In this document: positions 6,711 through 12,714 of the stretch, piece by piece
Numbering within the stretch: position 1 is the stretch's first letter
How the letters are laid out: each line of letters opens with the position of its first letter
Source: Oscillospiraceae bacterium
GTDB lineage: Bacteria > Bacillota > Clostridia > Oscillospirales > Oscillospiraceae
Assembly: GCA_028691385.1 (NCBI GenBank)
Contig: JAQUZL010000042.1
Location: 1 to 14,312, forward strand
DNA: 14,312 nucleotides
Direction of reading: 5' to 3'
The notes under the pieces: generated by a model
What the model was told of the DNA's origin: nothing
Seen by the model: the letters and a program-made list of their open reading frames with translations, nothing else
Database searches by the model: none
Made by a program: the position numbers and the translations under genes

Positions 6711-8495
6711 ATGCTATTCACAAAAAAGCCGAATACTCCTCAAGTTCCCGCCGTTTCCGACGAACAGATCGAAGTGCTGAATCTGCGCCGAATTGTCATC
6801 ACCTGCGCCTGCGTGCTTTCTTTTGAGATTCTCAATATACTGAACCCCTCCTTTTGGGCGCAGCCCCTGCTCTGGCCCGGCACAATCTATCTGTGCATCA
6901 TTTCGGTCGCCTTTCTTCTGGCCGTCCTATACATCAGGCAGAAATGCCAGCTGCATTCTCCCGCGCGGTTTTACATTCTGTTCTGGTCGCTGCTCATCAT
7001 TGGTATGTTCCCCTTTTTGGTGCGCGACGCCCGGCATTATGAGCTGCCGATGAACTGCGTGCTTTTGGCTGCAATTCTGATCTGCGCCCCCCTGCTGCAG
7101 CTCCGGGATTTGCGCGCCATTTTTTTGACGGCCGGCGCCGTCAATCTGGTTGCTGTGATCGTTGCCCGTCACGCCACCCCTCTTTACTATGTGGAGGTCG
7201 TGCTGGTCAACGCGCTGGCCTTCTGGATGTCAAGAGATCTGCACGGGCGCTACTACGCGCTGCTTGAACAGCAGCAGCGGCACTACAACGACGCGCTGCA
7301 GGCGCGGCTGCAGCAGCAGGCGCTGCAGGCAGAGCTGGAAAGCGAAAAGGATTCCAATTCCGCCAAAACAGAGTTTCTCTCCCGCATGAGCCATGATCTG
7401 CGCACGCCCCTCAACGGCGTGATCGGCTGTGCAAGTCTTGCGCTGGACGACTCCATCTCCCGCACGGAGGTCAACGAATACCTGCGCGAAATCAACCAGT
7501 CCGGCATATACCTGCTCTCGCTCATCAACGACGTGCTGGACATGTCGAAGATCAACAGCAACAAGATGGTGCTGCATCCCGAGCCGTACTGCGCGGCCGA
7601 ATTTGCCATGACCATGAAAAGCGTCATCGGTGAGCAGTGCCGCATGAAGGGCATCGACTTTTCCATCACCACGCCCGACCGCGGCAACGAATGGCTGATG
7701 CTGGACAAGCTGCGGTTCAATCAGGTCTTTATGAATTTGCTCTCCAACGCCATCAAATTCACCCCGCGGGACGGCCGCATCGACCTCATTGTGGAGCATT
7801 TGAGTCAAACCGGCACCTGTGTGCGCACGCGGTTTACTGTCAAAGACTCCGGCGTCGGCATGCATCCGGACTATCTCGCAAAGGCCTTCGAGCCGTTCTC
7901 GCAGGAGCGCGGCAGCGACAGCCAGCAGGGCGCGGGGCTTGGCCTTTCCATTGTGAAAAGCATCGTCACGCTGATGGGCGGCGACGTTCACATCGAGAGC
8001 GCCCCGGGGCAGGGCACCAGCGTGATTGTGGAGCTGACGCTGCAGATTGCCAAAAATCACGCCGCCGCACCGGCGCTGCCGCCGGTGGATCTGCGCGTTC
8101 TGGTCGGCAAGCGCGTGCTGCTGTGCGAAGATCATCCGACCAACACCCAGATTGCCATCAAGCTGCTGGAGCGGCGGGGCATTGAAACCGAGCACGCCCC
8201 GGATGGCCAGCGCGGCTTGGAAATGTTTCAGGCGTCTGCGCCGGGTTATTATGACGCCATTTTGATGGACGTGCGCATGCCGGTGATGAACGGTCTGGAC
8301 GCAACCCACGCCATCCGCAAGCTTGACCGGGCGGACGCCGTGAGCATCCCCATCATCGCCATGACGGCCAACGCGTTTGAGGAGGACAGGCTGGAATGTC
8401 TGCGCGCCGGAATGGACGCCCATGTTTCCAAGCCGATTAACCCGGATCTTCTCGATCGCGCCCTTGTCACCTTCCTGCCGCACGACGTGCGGTGA
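6711..8495 (+). CDS. Membrane-bound hybrid histidine kinase with C-terminal receiver domain
   Basis: This is a 594-residue sensor. Six hydrophobic segments lie at about residues 28-44, 56-76, 87-104, 113-129, 134-152 and 158-174. A glutamine-rich coiled coil (about 180-220) leads into the HisKA domain with the H-box SHDLRTPLN (phospho-acceptor H228). The ATPase domain has N-box NLLSNAIKFTP (N346), G1 DSGVGM (379-384) and G2 GAGLGLS (407-413). The receiver domain (about 465-590) has CEDHPTNTQ, the acceptor aspartate in LMDVRMP (D520), MTANA (T552) and the conserved lysine in SKP (K574). All catalytic residues are present. There is no extracytoplasmic sensing domain, no HPt and no DNA-binding output, so the signal must pass to a partner encoded elsewhere. 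The ATG at 6711 with GGGAGG 7 nt upstream is preferred over an in-frame TTG at 6684. It follows the dnaC-like gene by 41 nt and ends at a strong terminator; its ligand is unknown. Confidence 0.93.
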   Translation: MLFTKKPNTPQVPAVSDEQIEVLNLRRIVITCACVLSFEILNILNPSFWAQPLLWPGTIYLCIISVAFLLAVLYIRQKCQLHSPARFYILFWSLLIIGMFPFLVRDARHYELPMNCVLLAAILICAPLLQLRDLRAIFLTAGAVNLVAVIVARHATPLYYVEVVLVNALAFWMSRDLHGRYYALLEQQQRHYNDALQARLQQQALQAELESEKDSNSAKTEFLSRMSHDLRTPLNGVIGCASLALDDSISRTEVNEYLREINQSGIYLLSLINDVLDMSKINSNKMVLHPEPYCAAEFAMTMKSVIGEQCRMKGIDFSITTPDRGNEWLMLDKLRFNQVFMNLLSNAIKFTPRDGRIDLIVEHLSQTGTCVRTRFTVKDSGVGMHPDYLAKAFEPFSQERGSDSQQGAGLGLSIVKSIVTLMGGDVHIESAPGQGTSVIVELTLQIAKNHAAAPALPPVDLRVLVGKRVLLCEDHPTNTQIAIKLLERRGIETEHAPDGQRGLEMFQASAPGYYDAILMDVRMPVMNGLDATHAIRKLDRADAVSIPIIAMTANAFEEDRLECLRAGMDAHVSKPINPDLLDRALVTFLPHDVR

Positions 8496-8504
8496 CAAAA
8501 CAGT

Positions 8505-8543
8505 CGGACGGCTGGAGTGAAACAACTCCGGCCGTCCGTTTTT
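8505..8543 (+). terminator. Strong intrinsic terminator after the kinase gene
   Basis: Arms CGGACGGC (8505-8512) and GCCGTCCG (8531-8538) continue through a T-G pair and GGAGT/ACTCC to give a stem of about 14 bp with a GAAACA loop, followed by TTTTT (8539-8543). It begins 9 nt after the kinase stop codon and isolates the hydrogenase gene from the upstream unit. Confidence 0.93.
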
Positions 8544-8617
8544 CTGCCCAAACGCAGCAAAATCCGGCGCGGGCGGCAGGTCAATTCACGCAATGTGTTA
8601 ATATTTGTCATTTCTGG

Positions 8618-8647
8618 TTGCATTTTTACAGCTTGTTGTGTTATCAT
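8618..8647 (+). promoter_or_regulatory. Promoter of the [FeFe] hydrogenase gene
   Basis: TATCAT (8642-8647, 5 of 6 to consensus) carries the TGT extension at 8639-8641, and TTGCAT (8618-8623) is a partial -35 at 18-bp spacing. The predicted start is about 8654, giving a leader of about 37 nt to the ATG at 8691. The region 8544-8617 holds no gene; apart from a possible upstream half-site at 8595-8601 I see nothing in it. Confidence 0.65.
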
Positions 8648-8655
8648 TTTAACAA
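8638..8655. promoter_or_regulatory. Rex-like operator overlapping the hydrogenase promoter
   Basis: GTGTTATCATTTTAACAA fits the redox-sensor Rex consensus TTGTTAA-N4-TTAACAA at 12 of 14 specified positions: the right half is perfect (8649-8655) and the left half differs at its first and last base. It covers the -10 hexamer and reaches the predicted start, the position expected of a repressor site. In Clostridia, Rex releases DNA when NADH/NAD+ is high and commonly controls hydrogen and fermentation genes. The match was made by eye; no rex gene is in the window. Confidence 0.6.
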
Positions 8656-8690
8656 AGTTGTCGGGCGTTGTCCGCCGGGAGGAAATTACC

Positions 8691-10226
8691 ATGAACGAAA
8701 AATTTACCACATTGGTGAATGTCCGCAGAAAAGTGTTTGCCGCCGTTGCAAAAATGTCCTATGACGGTGGCAACCTTACCGATTATGCCGCAGAAATCCG
8801 CCGCCTGCCCTATGAGATCATTCCCGGCGAGGCGCGGCAGCACCGCGAAAGCATTTTTTTGGAGCGCGCCATTGTATCCGAGCGCATCCGGTTGGCGATG
8901 GGTCTGCCGCTGCGCCCCATCGACCAGCCCATCAGCGTATCGGAGGGACTGGAATACAGCGTGATTGCCGAAAAATACTATGATCCCCCGCTCATCAACA
9001 TCATCAAATTTGCCTGCCACGCCTGCCCGGAAAAGCTGGTGGAGGTCACAAAGCTCTGCCAGCACTGTCTGGCGCATCCCTGCGTGACGGTCTGCCCCAA
9101 AAAGGCGGTTTCGCTGAAAAACAACACCAGCGTCATCGATCACCGCCTGTGCATCAATTGCGGCAAATGCGCGGACGTCTGTCCCTACCACGCCATTGTC
9201 CAAATGCGCCGCCCCTGCGAGCAGGCCTGCGGCATGAACGCCATTTGCTCCGACGAGCTTGGCCGCGCGCAGATCGACCACGACCGCTGCGTTTCCTGCG
9301 GGCAGTGTCTGGTGAGCTGTCCGTTCGGCGCAATCGCCGACAAAGGGCAGATTTTCCAGCTGATTCAGGCCATGCAGACCGGCAAGCCGGTCTACGCGCT
9401 GCTTGCGCCGTCGTTTATCAACCAGTTCCCCCAGCTGCCCATCGGGAAAATCCGCAACGCGTTCCGCGCGCTGGGCTTCTCGCAGGTGGTGGAGGTAGCC
9501 GTGGGCGCAGACCTGTGCGCCATCGACGAGGCGCGGCTGTTCTCGGAAAAAGTGCCGGGGGAGATTCCCTTTATGGGCACCAGCTGCTGCCCGGCGTGGA
9601 GCGTCATGGCGAAAAAGGACTTCCCGACGCTGGCAAACACCATTTCCATGGCCATGACGCCCATGGTGCTCACCGCGCGGATGATTCACTCGCGCCACCC
9701 GGAAGCGAAAATCTGCTTCATCGGACCATGCGCTGCCAAAAAGCTGGAGGCCAGTCGCCATCGCATCCGTTCTCAGGTGGATTTTGTGCTGACCTTTGAG
9801 GAGCTAATGGCCATGTTCAAGGCCAAGGCGGTGGATTTTGCCGCGCTGGAAGAGGAAAAGCCGCTCACCACAGCAACGGCCGCCGGGCGCGGGTTTGCCG
9901 TCAGCGGCGGCGTTGCAAGCGCGGTCAAGGAACTGATTGAAAAGGAGCAGCCCGGGCGCGAGGTGCCGGTTATGAGCGCGCAGGGCCTGACCCAGTGCCA
10001 CCAGATGCTGCAGCTGGCCAAGGCCGGAAAGTTCAACGGCTACCTGCTTGAGGGCATGGCCTGTCCGGGTGGCTGCATGGGCGGCGTCGGCACGCTCTCC
10101 GACCCCCAAAAGAGCGCCACGCAGCTGCGGCGTTACCAGAATCAAGCAAAGCTGAAAACCGCCGACCAGAGCAAATTTATCAATCTTTTGCCTCTGCTCG
10201 TCGAAGAGCCGGACGCGGCGCCATGA
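8691..10226 (+). CDS. [FeFe] hydrogenase, group B (monomeric, ferredoxin-type N-terminus)
   Basis: This is a 511-residue protein. The three H-cluster motifs are TSCCPAW (297-303), GPCAAKKLE (345-353) and EGMACPGGCMGG (454-465). The expected cluster ligands C300, C347, C458 and C462 and the proton-relay cysteine C299 are all present. The A in TSCCPAW, GPC in place of MPC and the shortened third motif are marks of group B rather than group A enzymes. The N-terminal third binds several iron-sulphur clusters: CxxC at 109-112, C123/126/131/135, C154/157/160/164, C176/180/186 and C200/203/206/210. It should reduce protons or oxidise H2 with ferredoxin in the cytoplasm; physiological roles in group B are poorly defined. 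ATG at 8691 has GGGAGG 8 nt upstream. The HydE/F/G maturases and other hydrogenase subunits are not in the window. A Rex-like site overlaps its promoter. Confidence 0.95.
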   Translation: MNEKFTTLVNVRRKVFAAVAKMSYDGGNLTDYAAEIRRLPYEIIPGEARQHRESIFLERAIVSERIRLAMGLPLRPIDQPISVSEGLEYSVIAEKYYDPPLINIIKFACHACPEKLVEVTKLCQHCLAHPCVTVCPKKAVSLKNNTSVIDHRLCINCGKCADVCPYHAIVQMRRPCEQACGMNAICSDELGRAQIDHDRCVSCGQCLVSCPFGAIADKGQIFQLIQAMQTGKPVYALLAPSFINQFPQLPIGKIRNAFRALGFSQVVEVAVGADLCAIDEARLFSEKVPGEIPFMGTSCCPAWSVMAKKDFPTLANTISMAMTPMVLTARMIHSRHPEAKICFIGPCAAKKLEASRHRIRSQVDFVLTFEELMAMFKAKAVDFAALEEEKPLTTATAAGRGFAVSGGVASAVKELIEKEQPGREVPVMSAQGLTQCHQMLQLAKAGKFNGYLLEGMACPGGCMGGVGTLSDPQKSATQLRRYQNQAKLKTADQSKFINLLPLLVEEPDAAP

Positions 10227-10276
10227 TACGCCCGGCGCGACAATAGAAAATAATTTCAATAAATGGTAATTTCATC

Positions 10277-10305
10277 TTGATAATTACAGGATTTGTAATT
10301 ATCAT
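10277..10305 (+). promoter_or_regulatory. Promoter of the VOC-family gene
   Basis: TTGATA (10277-10282, 5 of 6) and TATCAT (10300-10305, 5 of 6) are separated by exactly 17 bp. The predicted start is about 10312, leaving a leader of about 104 nt (10312-10415) that is GC-rich and contains no gene. No terminator was found between the hydrogenase stop and this promoter, so some read-through from the hydrogenase gene is also possible. Confidence 0.72.
10278..10304. promoter_or_regulatory. Perfect 11-bp inverted repeat enclosing the VOC-gene promoter (candidate operator)
   Basis: Arms TGATAATTACA (10278-10288) and TGTAATTATCA (10294-10304) are exact reverse complements around GGATT. The left arm holds five of six -35 bases and the right arm five of six -10 bases, so one dimeric regulator could cover both. 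No U-tract follows on either strand, so it is not an intrinsic terminator. The outer GATAAT/ATTATC ends recall Fur-family boxes, but the 13-bp gap between the heptamers does not fit the 7-1-7 pattern. The regulator is unassigned. Confidence 0.68.
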
Positions 10306-10415
10306 AGGGATAAGCGGTTGATCCGACCGAACGATTGGCCCTTTGGCGCAAAACCGGCCGCGGCGTTTGGCGTGATGGATTCGCAGTTTCCAAACGAATG
10401 AAGGAGGCAACTGTA

Positions 10416-10910
10416 ATGAGCGTTTATCCAAGAGTATTTTCCCACATCGGCCTGTCCGTCCCTGATCTGGACGTGGCCGTCAAATTCTATTCTGAGGTGC
10501 TTGGCTTCTATGTCATCATGCCGCCATCCACCATCAAGCGCGATGATTCCGACGTCGGCATTATGTGCGACGACTGCTTCGGCAAGGATTGGACCGAGTT
10601 CCGCATTGCCCATCTCGCCACCGCCGACGGCATCGGCATTGAGCTGTTTGAATTCGCCAACAACACCCCGCGTGAGCCGGTTTTCAACTATTGGCGCACC
10701 GGCCTGTTCCATTTTGGCGTGCAGGACCCCGATATCGAAAGTCTGGTCGCATCCATCGTGGCGCACGGCGGCAAGCAGAGAATGCCCATCCGCTATTACT
10801 ACAAGGATGCCAAGCCCTATCGGATGTGCTACGTGGAAGATCCGTTCGGCAACGTGTTCGAGGTTTACAGCCACAGCTATGAGCTGACCTACTCGGCCGG
10901 CGAATATTAA
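10416..10910 (+). CDS. VOC-superfamily (glyoxalase/dioxygenase fold) metalloprotein
   Basis: This is a 164-residue protein with two beta-alpha-beta-beta-beta modules of the vicinal-oxygen-chelate fold. The first begins SHIGLSVPDLDVAVKFYSEVLGFYV (about 9-33) and ends GIELFEF (74-80). The second begins GLFHFGVQDPDIESLVASIVAHGG (96-119) and ends YVEDPFGNVFEVYSH (139-153). The usual metal ligands are at their expected places: H10, E76, H99 and E149. This pattern fits glyoxalase I-like enzymes and related isomerases or dioxygenases, but the substrate cannot be read from the sequence. The ATG at 10416 has AAGGAGG (10401-10407) 8 nt upstream; the frame is open back to 10335, but that part lies in the leader and shows no family similarity. 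It is a single-gene unit with its own palindrome-covered promoter and a strong terminator. Confidence 0.9.
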   Translation: MSVYPRVFSHIGLSVPDLDVAVKFYSEVLGFYVIMPPSTIKRDDSDVGIMCDDCFGKDWTEFRIAHLATADGIGIELFEFANNTPREPVFNYWRTGLFHFGVQDPDIESLVASIVAHGGKQRMPIRYYYKDAKPYRMCYVEDPFGNVFEVYSHSYELTYSAGEY

Positions 10911-10924
10911 TGATTTGATCCTTC

Positions 10925-10966
10925 AAAGCGCCGCCCGGACGAGCCTCGTTCGGGCGGCGCTTTCTC
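10925..10966 (+). terminator. Intrinsic terminator after the VOC gene
   Basis: Arms AAAGCGCCGCCCG (10925-10937) and CGGGCGGCGCTTT (10951-10963) pair perfectly. A G-T pair and ACG/CGT extend the stem inward to about 17 bp around the loop AGCCT. The tail TTTCTC is a poor T-tract, but the stem is very stable. It starts 14 nt after the stop codon. Confidence 0.85.
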
Positions 10967-10998
10967 TGCCGCCAACGCCCAATGGGCTTTGGCGGCAG
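10966..10998. repeat. Additional hairpin between the two convergent terminators
   Basis: CTGCCGCCAA (10966-10975) pairs with TTGGCGGCAG (10989-10998), and GCCC (10977-10980) pairs with GGGC (10984-10987) around AAT, with one C/T mismatch. No T-run follows on either strand, so it is not a standard terminator; it may add to transcriptional insulation or be a remnant. Confidence 0.55.
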
Positions 10999-11019
10999 GC
11001 AGTGCGATCGCATGACCTC

Positions 11020-11052
11020 AAAAAAGCCCTGCGCCATCTGGCGCAGGGCTTT
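11020..11052 (-). terminator. Intrinsic terminator of the metG-yfbR-ACT-UPF0210 unit
   Basis: On the minus strand AAAGCCCTGCGCC and GGCGCAGGGCTTT form a perfect 13-bp stem with loop AGAT, ending in a run of six T (11020-11025). It lies about 8 nt after the UPF0210 stop codon (TAA at 11061-11063). Confidence 0.93.
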
Positions 11053-11060
11053 CAAACTCG

Positions 11061-12419
11061 TTAATTTTTCAGGCTGTTCATCGGCGCGGGGATACGGCCG
11101 CCGCGATGAATGAAATCAAACGCGCTTTCGGTGTGCACCGGCATGACCGGCGCAGTGCCCAAAAGGCCGCCAAACTCCACCACGTCGCCCACCTTTGCGC
11201 CCGGCGCGGGAATCAGGCGCACGGCGGTGGTCTTGGTGTTGATCATGCCGATGGCCGCTTCGTCCGCAATGATGGCGGAGAGGGTTTCGGCGGTGGTATC
11301 GCCGGGGACGGCGATCATGTCCAGACCCACCGAGCACACACAGGTCATGGCCTCCAGCTTGCTGAGCGTCAGCGTGCCCTTTTGCGCGGCTGCGATCATG
11401 CCCTCATCCTCCGACACGGGGATGAACGCGCCGGACAGGCCGCCCACGGAGGAGGACGCCATCACGCCGCCCTTTTTCACCGCGTCATTGAGCAGCGCCA
11501 GCGCCGCCGTGGTGCCATGCGTGCCGCAGGTTTCCAGCCCCATTTCCTCGAGGATGCGGGCAACCGAGTCACCCACCGCCGGGGTCGGCGCAAGGCTGAG
11601 ATCCACAATGCCAAACGGCACACCAAGACGCTTGCTGGCCTCCTGCGCCACGATCTGTCCCATGCGCGTCACGCGAAACGCCGTCTTTTTGATGGTTTCG
11701 GCCACCACGTCGAACGGCTCGCCGGGTACCGCCTTGAGGGCGTGATACACAACGCCCGGGCCGGACACGCCCACGTTGATCACGCGCTCGGCCTCGCCCA
11801 CGCCGTGGAACGCGCCCGCCATAAAGGGGTTGTCCTCCACCGCGTTGCAGAACACCACCAGCTTCGCGCAGCCGAAGCCGCCGCGATCGGCGGTCAGCGC
11901 GGCCGTCTGTTTGATGATGCGGCCCATTTCCGCAACGGCGTCCATGTTGATACCCGCCTTGGTCGAGCCGATGTTCACCGACGAGCAGACCAGCTTCGTG
12001 CCGGCCAGCGCTTCGGGGATGGAGGCGATCAGCTTACGGTCGGACGCAGTCGCGCCCTTTTGCACCAGCGCGGAAAAGCCGCCGATGAAATTGACGCCGC
12101 AGCTTGCCGCCGCGCGATCCATCGCCTCGGCGAAGGGCACGTAGGAATCGGTTCTGCTCGCCGCGCCCACCAGCGCGATGGGCGTGACGGAGATGCGCTT
12201 GTTCACGATGGGAATGCCGAACTCGCGCTCGATGGCTTCACCGGTTTTCACCAGATCTTTGGCAGACGTGGTGATTTTATCATAAATTTTCCCGGCGCAC
12301 GTCTTTGCGTCGGCGTCGGCGCAGTCCAGCAGCGACACGCCCATGGTGATGGTGCGAATGTCCAGATGCTGGTGGTCGATCATATCCAGCGTCTGCTGAA
12401 TGTCGGATTGAGAAATCAT
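11061..12419 (-). CDS. UPF0210 (PFL-family, DUF711) conserved protein
   Basis: This is a 452-residue protein, essentially the full length of the UPF0210 family. Recognisable conserved stretches are LDIRTITMGVSLLDC near the N-terminus, GIPIVNKRISVTPIALVG, VNFIGGFSALVQKG, SSVNIGSTKAGINM, NAVEDNPFMAGAFHGVGE, INVGVSGPGVV, GIVDLSLAPTPAVGDSVA, GTHGTTAALALLND, GGLSGAFIPVSEDEGMI and the end GGRIPAPMNSLKN. The family has a fold related to pyruvate formate-lyase but lacks an obvious glycyl-radical site, and its biochemical role is not established to my knowledge. Start ATG at 12417-12419 has GGAGGGC upstream (in the 13-nt gap after the ACT gene) and gives the conserved N-terminus; a longer reading would overlap the ACT gene. 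Constant pairing with a small ACT-domain protein suggests that its partner senses a small molecule. It is the last gene before the terminator. Confidence 0.95.
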   Translation of the reverse strand: MISQSDIQQTLDMIDHQHLDIRTITMGVSLLDCADADAKTCAGKIYDKITTSAKDLVKTGEAIEREFGIPIVNKRISVTPIALVGAASRTDSYVPFAEAMDRAAASCGVNFIGGFSALVQKGATASDRKLIASIPEALAGTKLVCSSVNIGSTKAGINMDAVAEMGRIIKQTAALTADRGGFGCAKLVVFCNAVEDNPFMAGAFHGVGEAERVINVGVSGPGVVYHALKAVPGEPFDVVAETIKKTAFRVTRMGQIVAQEASKRLGVPFGIVDLSLAPTPAVGDSVARILEEMGLETCGTHGTTAALALLNDAVKKGGVMASSSVGGLSGAFIPVSEDEGMIAAAQKGTLTLSKLEAMTCVCSVGLDMIAVPGDTTAETLSAIIADEAAIGMINTKTTAVRLIPAPGAKVGDVVEFGGLLGTAPVMPVHTESAFDFIHRGGRIPAPMNSLKN

Positions 12420-12432
12420 GGCGTGCCCTCCG

Positions 12433-12699
12433 TCAAATCTGGTGCATGGCCTGGAAGATGTCCTCCCGCTGAATGCGGATGGACAGGTGCATTTCCTCAC
12501 CCTTCTTGGTCAGCGCGAGAGAAATTTCGTCCAGCTTTGCGTTTTCCGGCACGGAAACCAGCATGCTCATGGTGAAAAACTGCTCCATGACGGTCTGGTT
12601 GATGTCCAGGATATTGATCTTGTTTTCGGCCAGCAGCGCGCAGATGCCGGCAATGATGCCGACGCGGTCTGCGCCGACCACAGTGATGATCGCTTTCAC
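12433..12699 (-). CDS. Small ACT-domain protein (UPF0237)
   Basis: This is an 88-residue protein made of one ACT domain. It opens with the beta strand KAIITVVGADRVGIIAGICALLAENKINILDINQTV, which contains the ligand-loop pattern VGADRVGI and the conserved NILDI-Q stretch. A second strand set follows (FFTMSMLVSVP) and a C-terminal helix and strand (KKGEEMHLSIRIQREDIFQAMHQI). ACT domains bind amino acids or similar small molecules and usually act as regulatory modules; free-standing ones of this group occur next to UPF0210 genes, as here. The start is a GTG (12697-12699) with AAGGAGA upstream. It lies 15 nt after the yfbR-like stop and 13 nt before the UPF0210 start. The ligand is unknown. Confidence 0.94.
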   Translation of the reverse strand: MKAIITVVGADRVGIIAGICALLAENKINILDINQTVMEQFFTMSMLVSVPENAKLDEISLALTKKGEEMHLSIRIQREDIFQAMHQI

Positions 12700-12714
12700 G
12701 GCAATTCTCCTTTT

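Noticed and set aside
7230..8525. Minus-strand open frame antisense to the hybrid kinase, running through the terminator
   Set aside because: It lies opposite all of the kinase motifs and crosses a strong terminator hairpin; no family features.
8649..9761. Minus-strand open frame antisense to the hydrogenase
   Set aside because: No motifs, and opposite an intact [FeFe] hydrogenase.
10278..10304. Palindrome after the hydrogenase gene as an intrinsic terminator
   Set aside because: The stem is AT-rich and no T-run follows on either strand; it coincides with -35/-10 elements, so an operator is more likely.
11061..12419. Glycyl-radical enzyme (pyruvate formate-lyase) from the family name
   Set aside because: The protein is much shorter and has no visible C-terminal glycyl-radical motif; it matches UPF0210 throughout.
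11106..12575. Long plus-strand open frame antisense to the UPF0210 gene (489 codons)
   Set aside because: Composition is His/Arg/Ala/Gly-rich with no recognisable motif, it has no good ribosome site, and it is fully antisense to a highly conserved protein. A GC-rich shadow.
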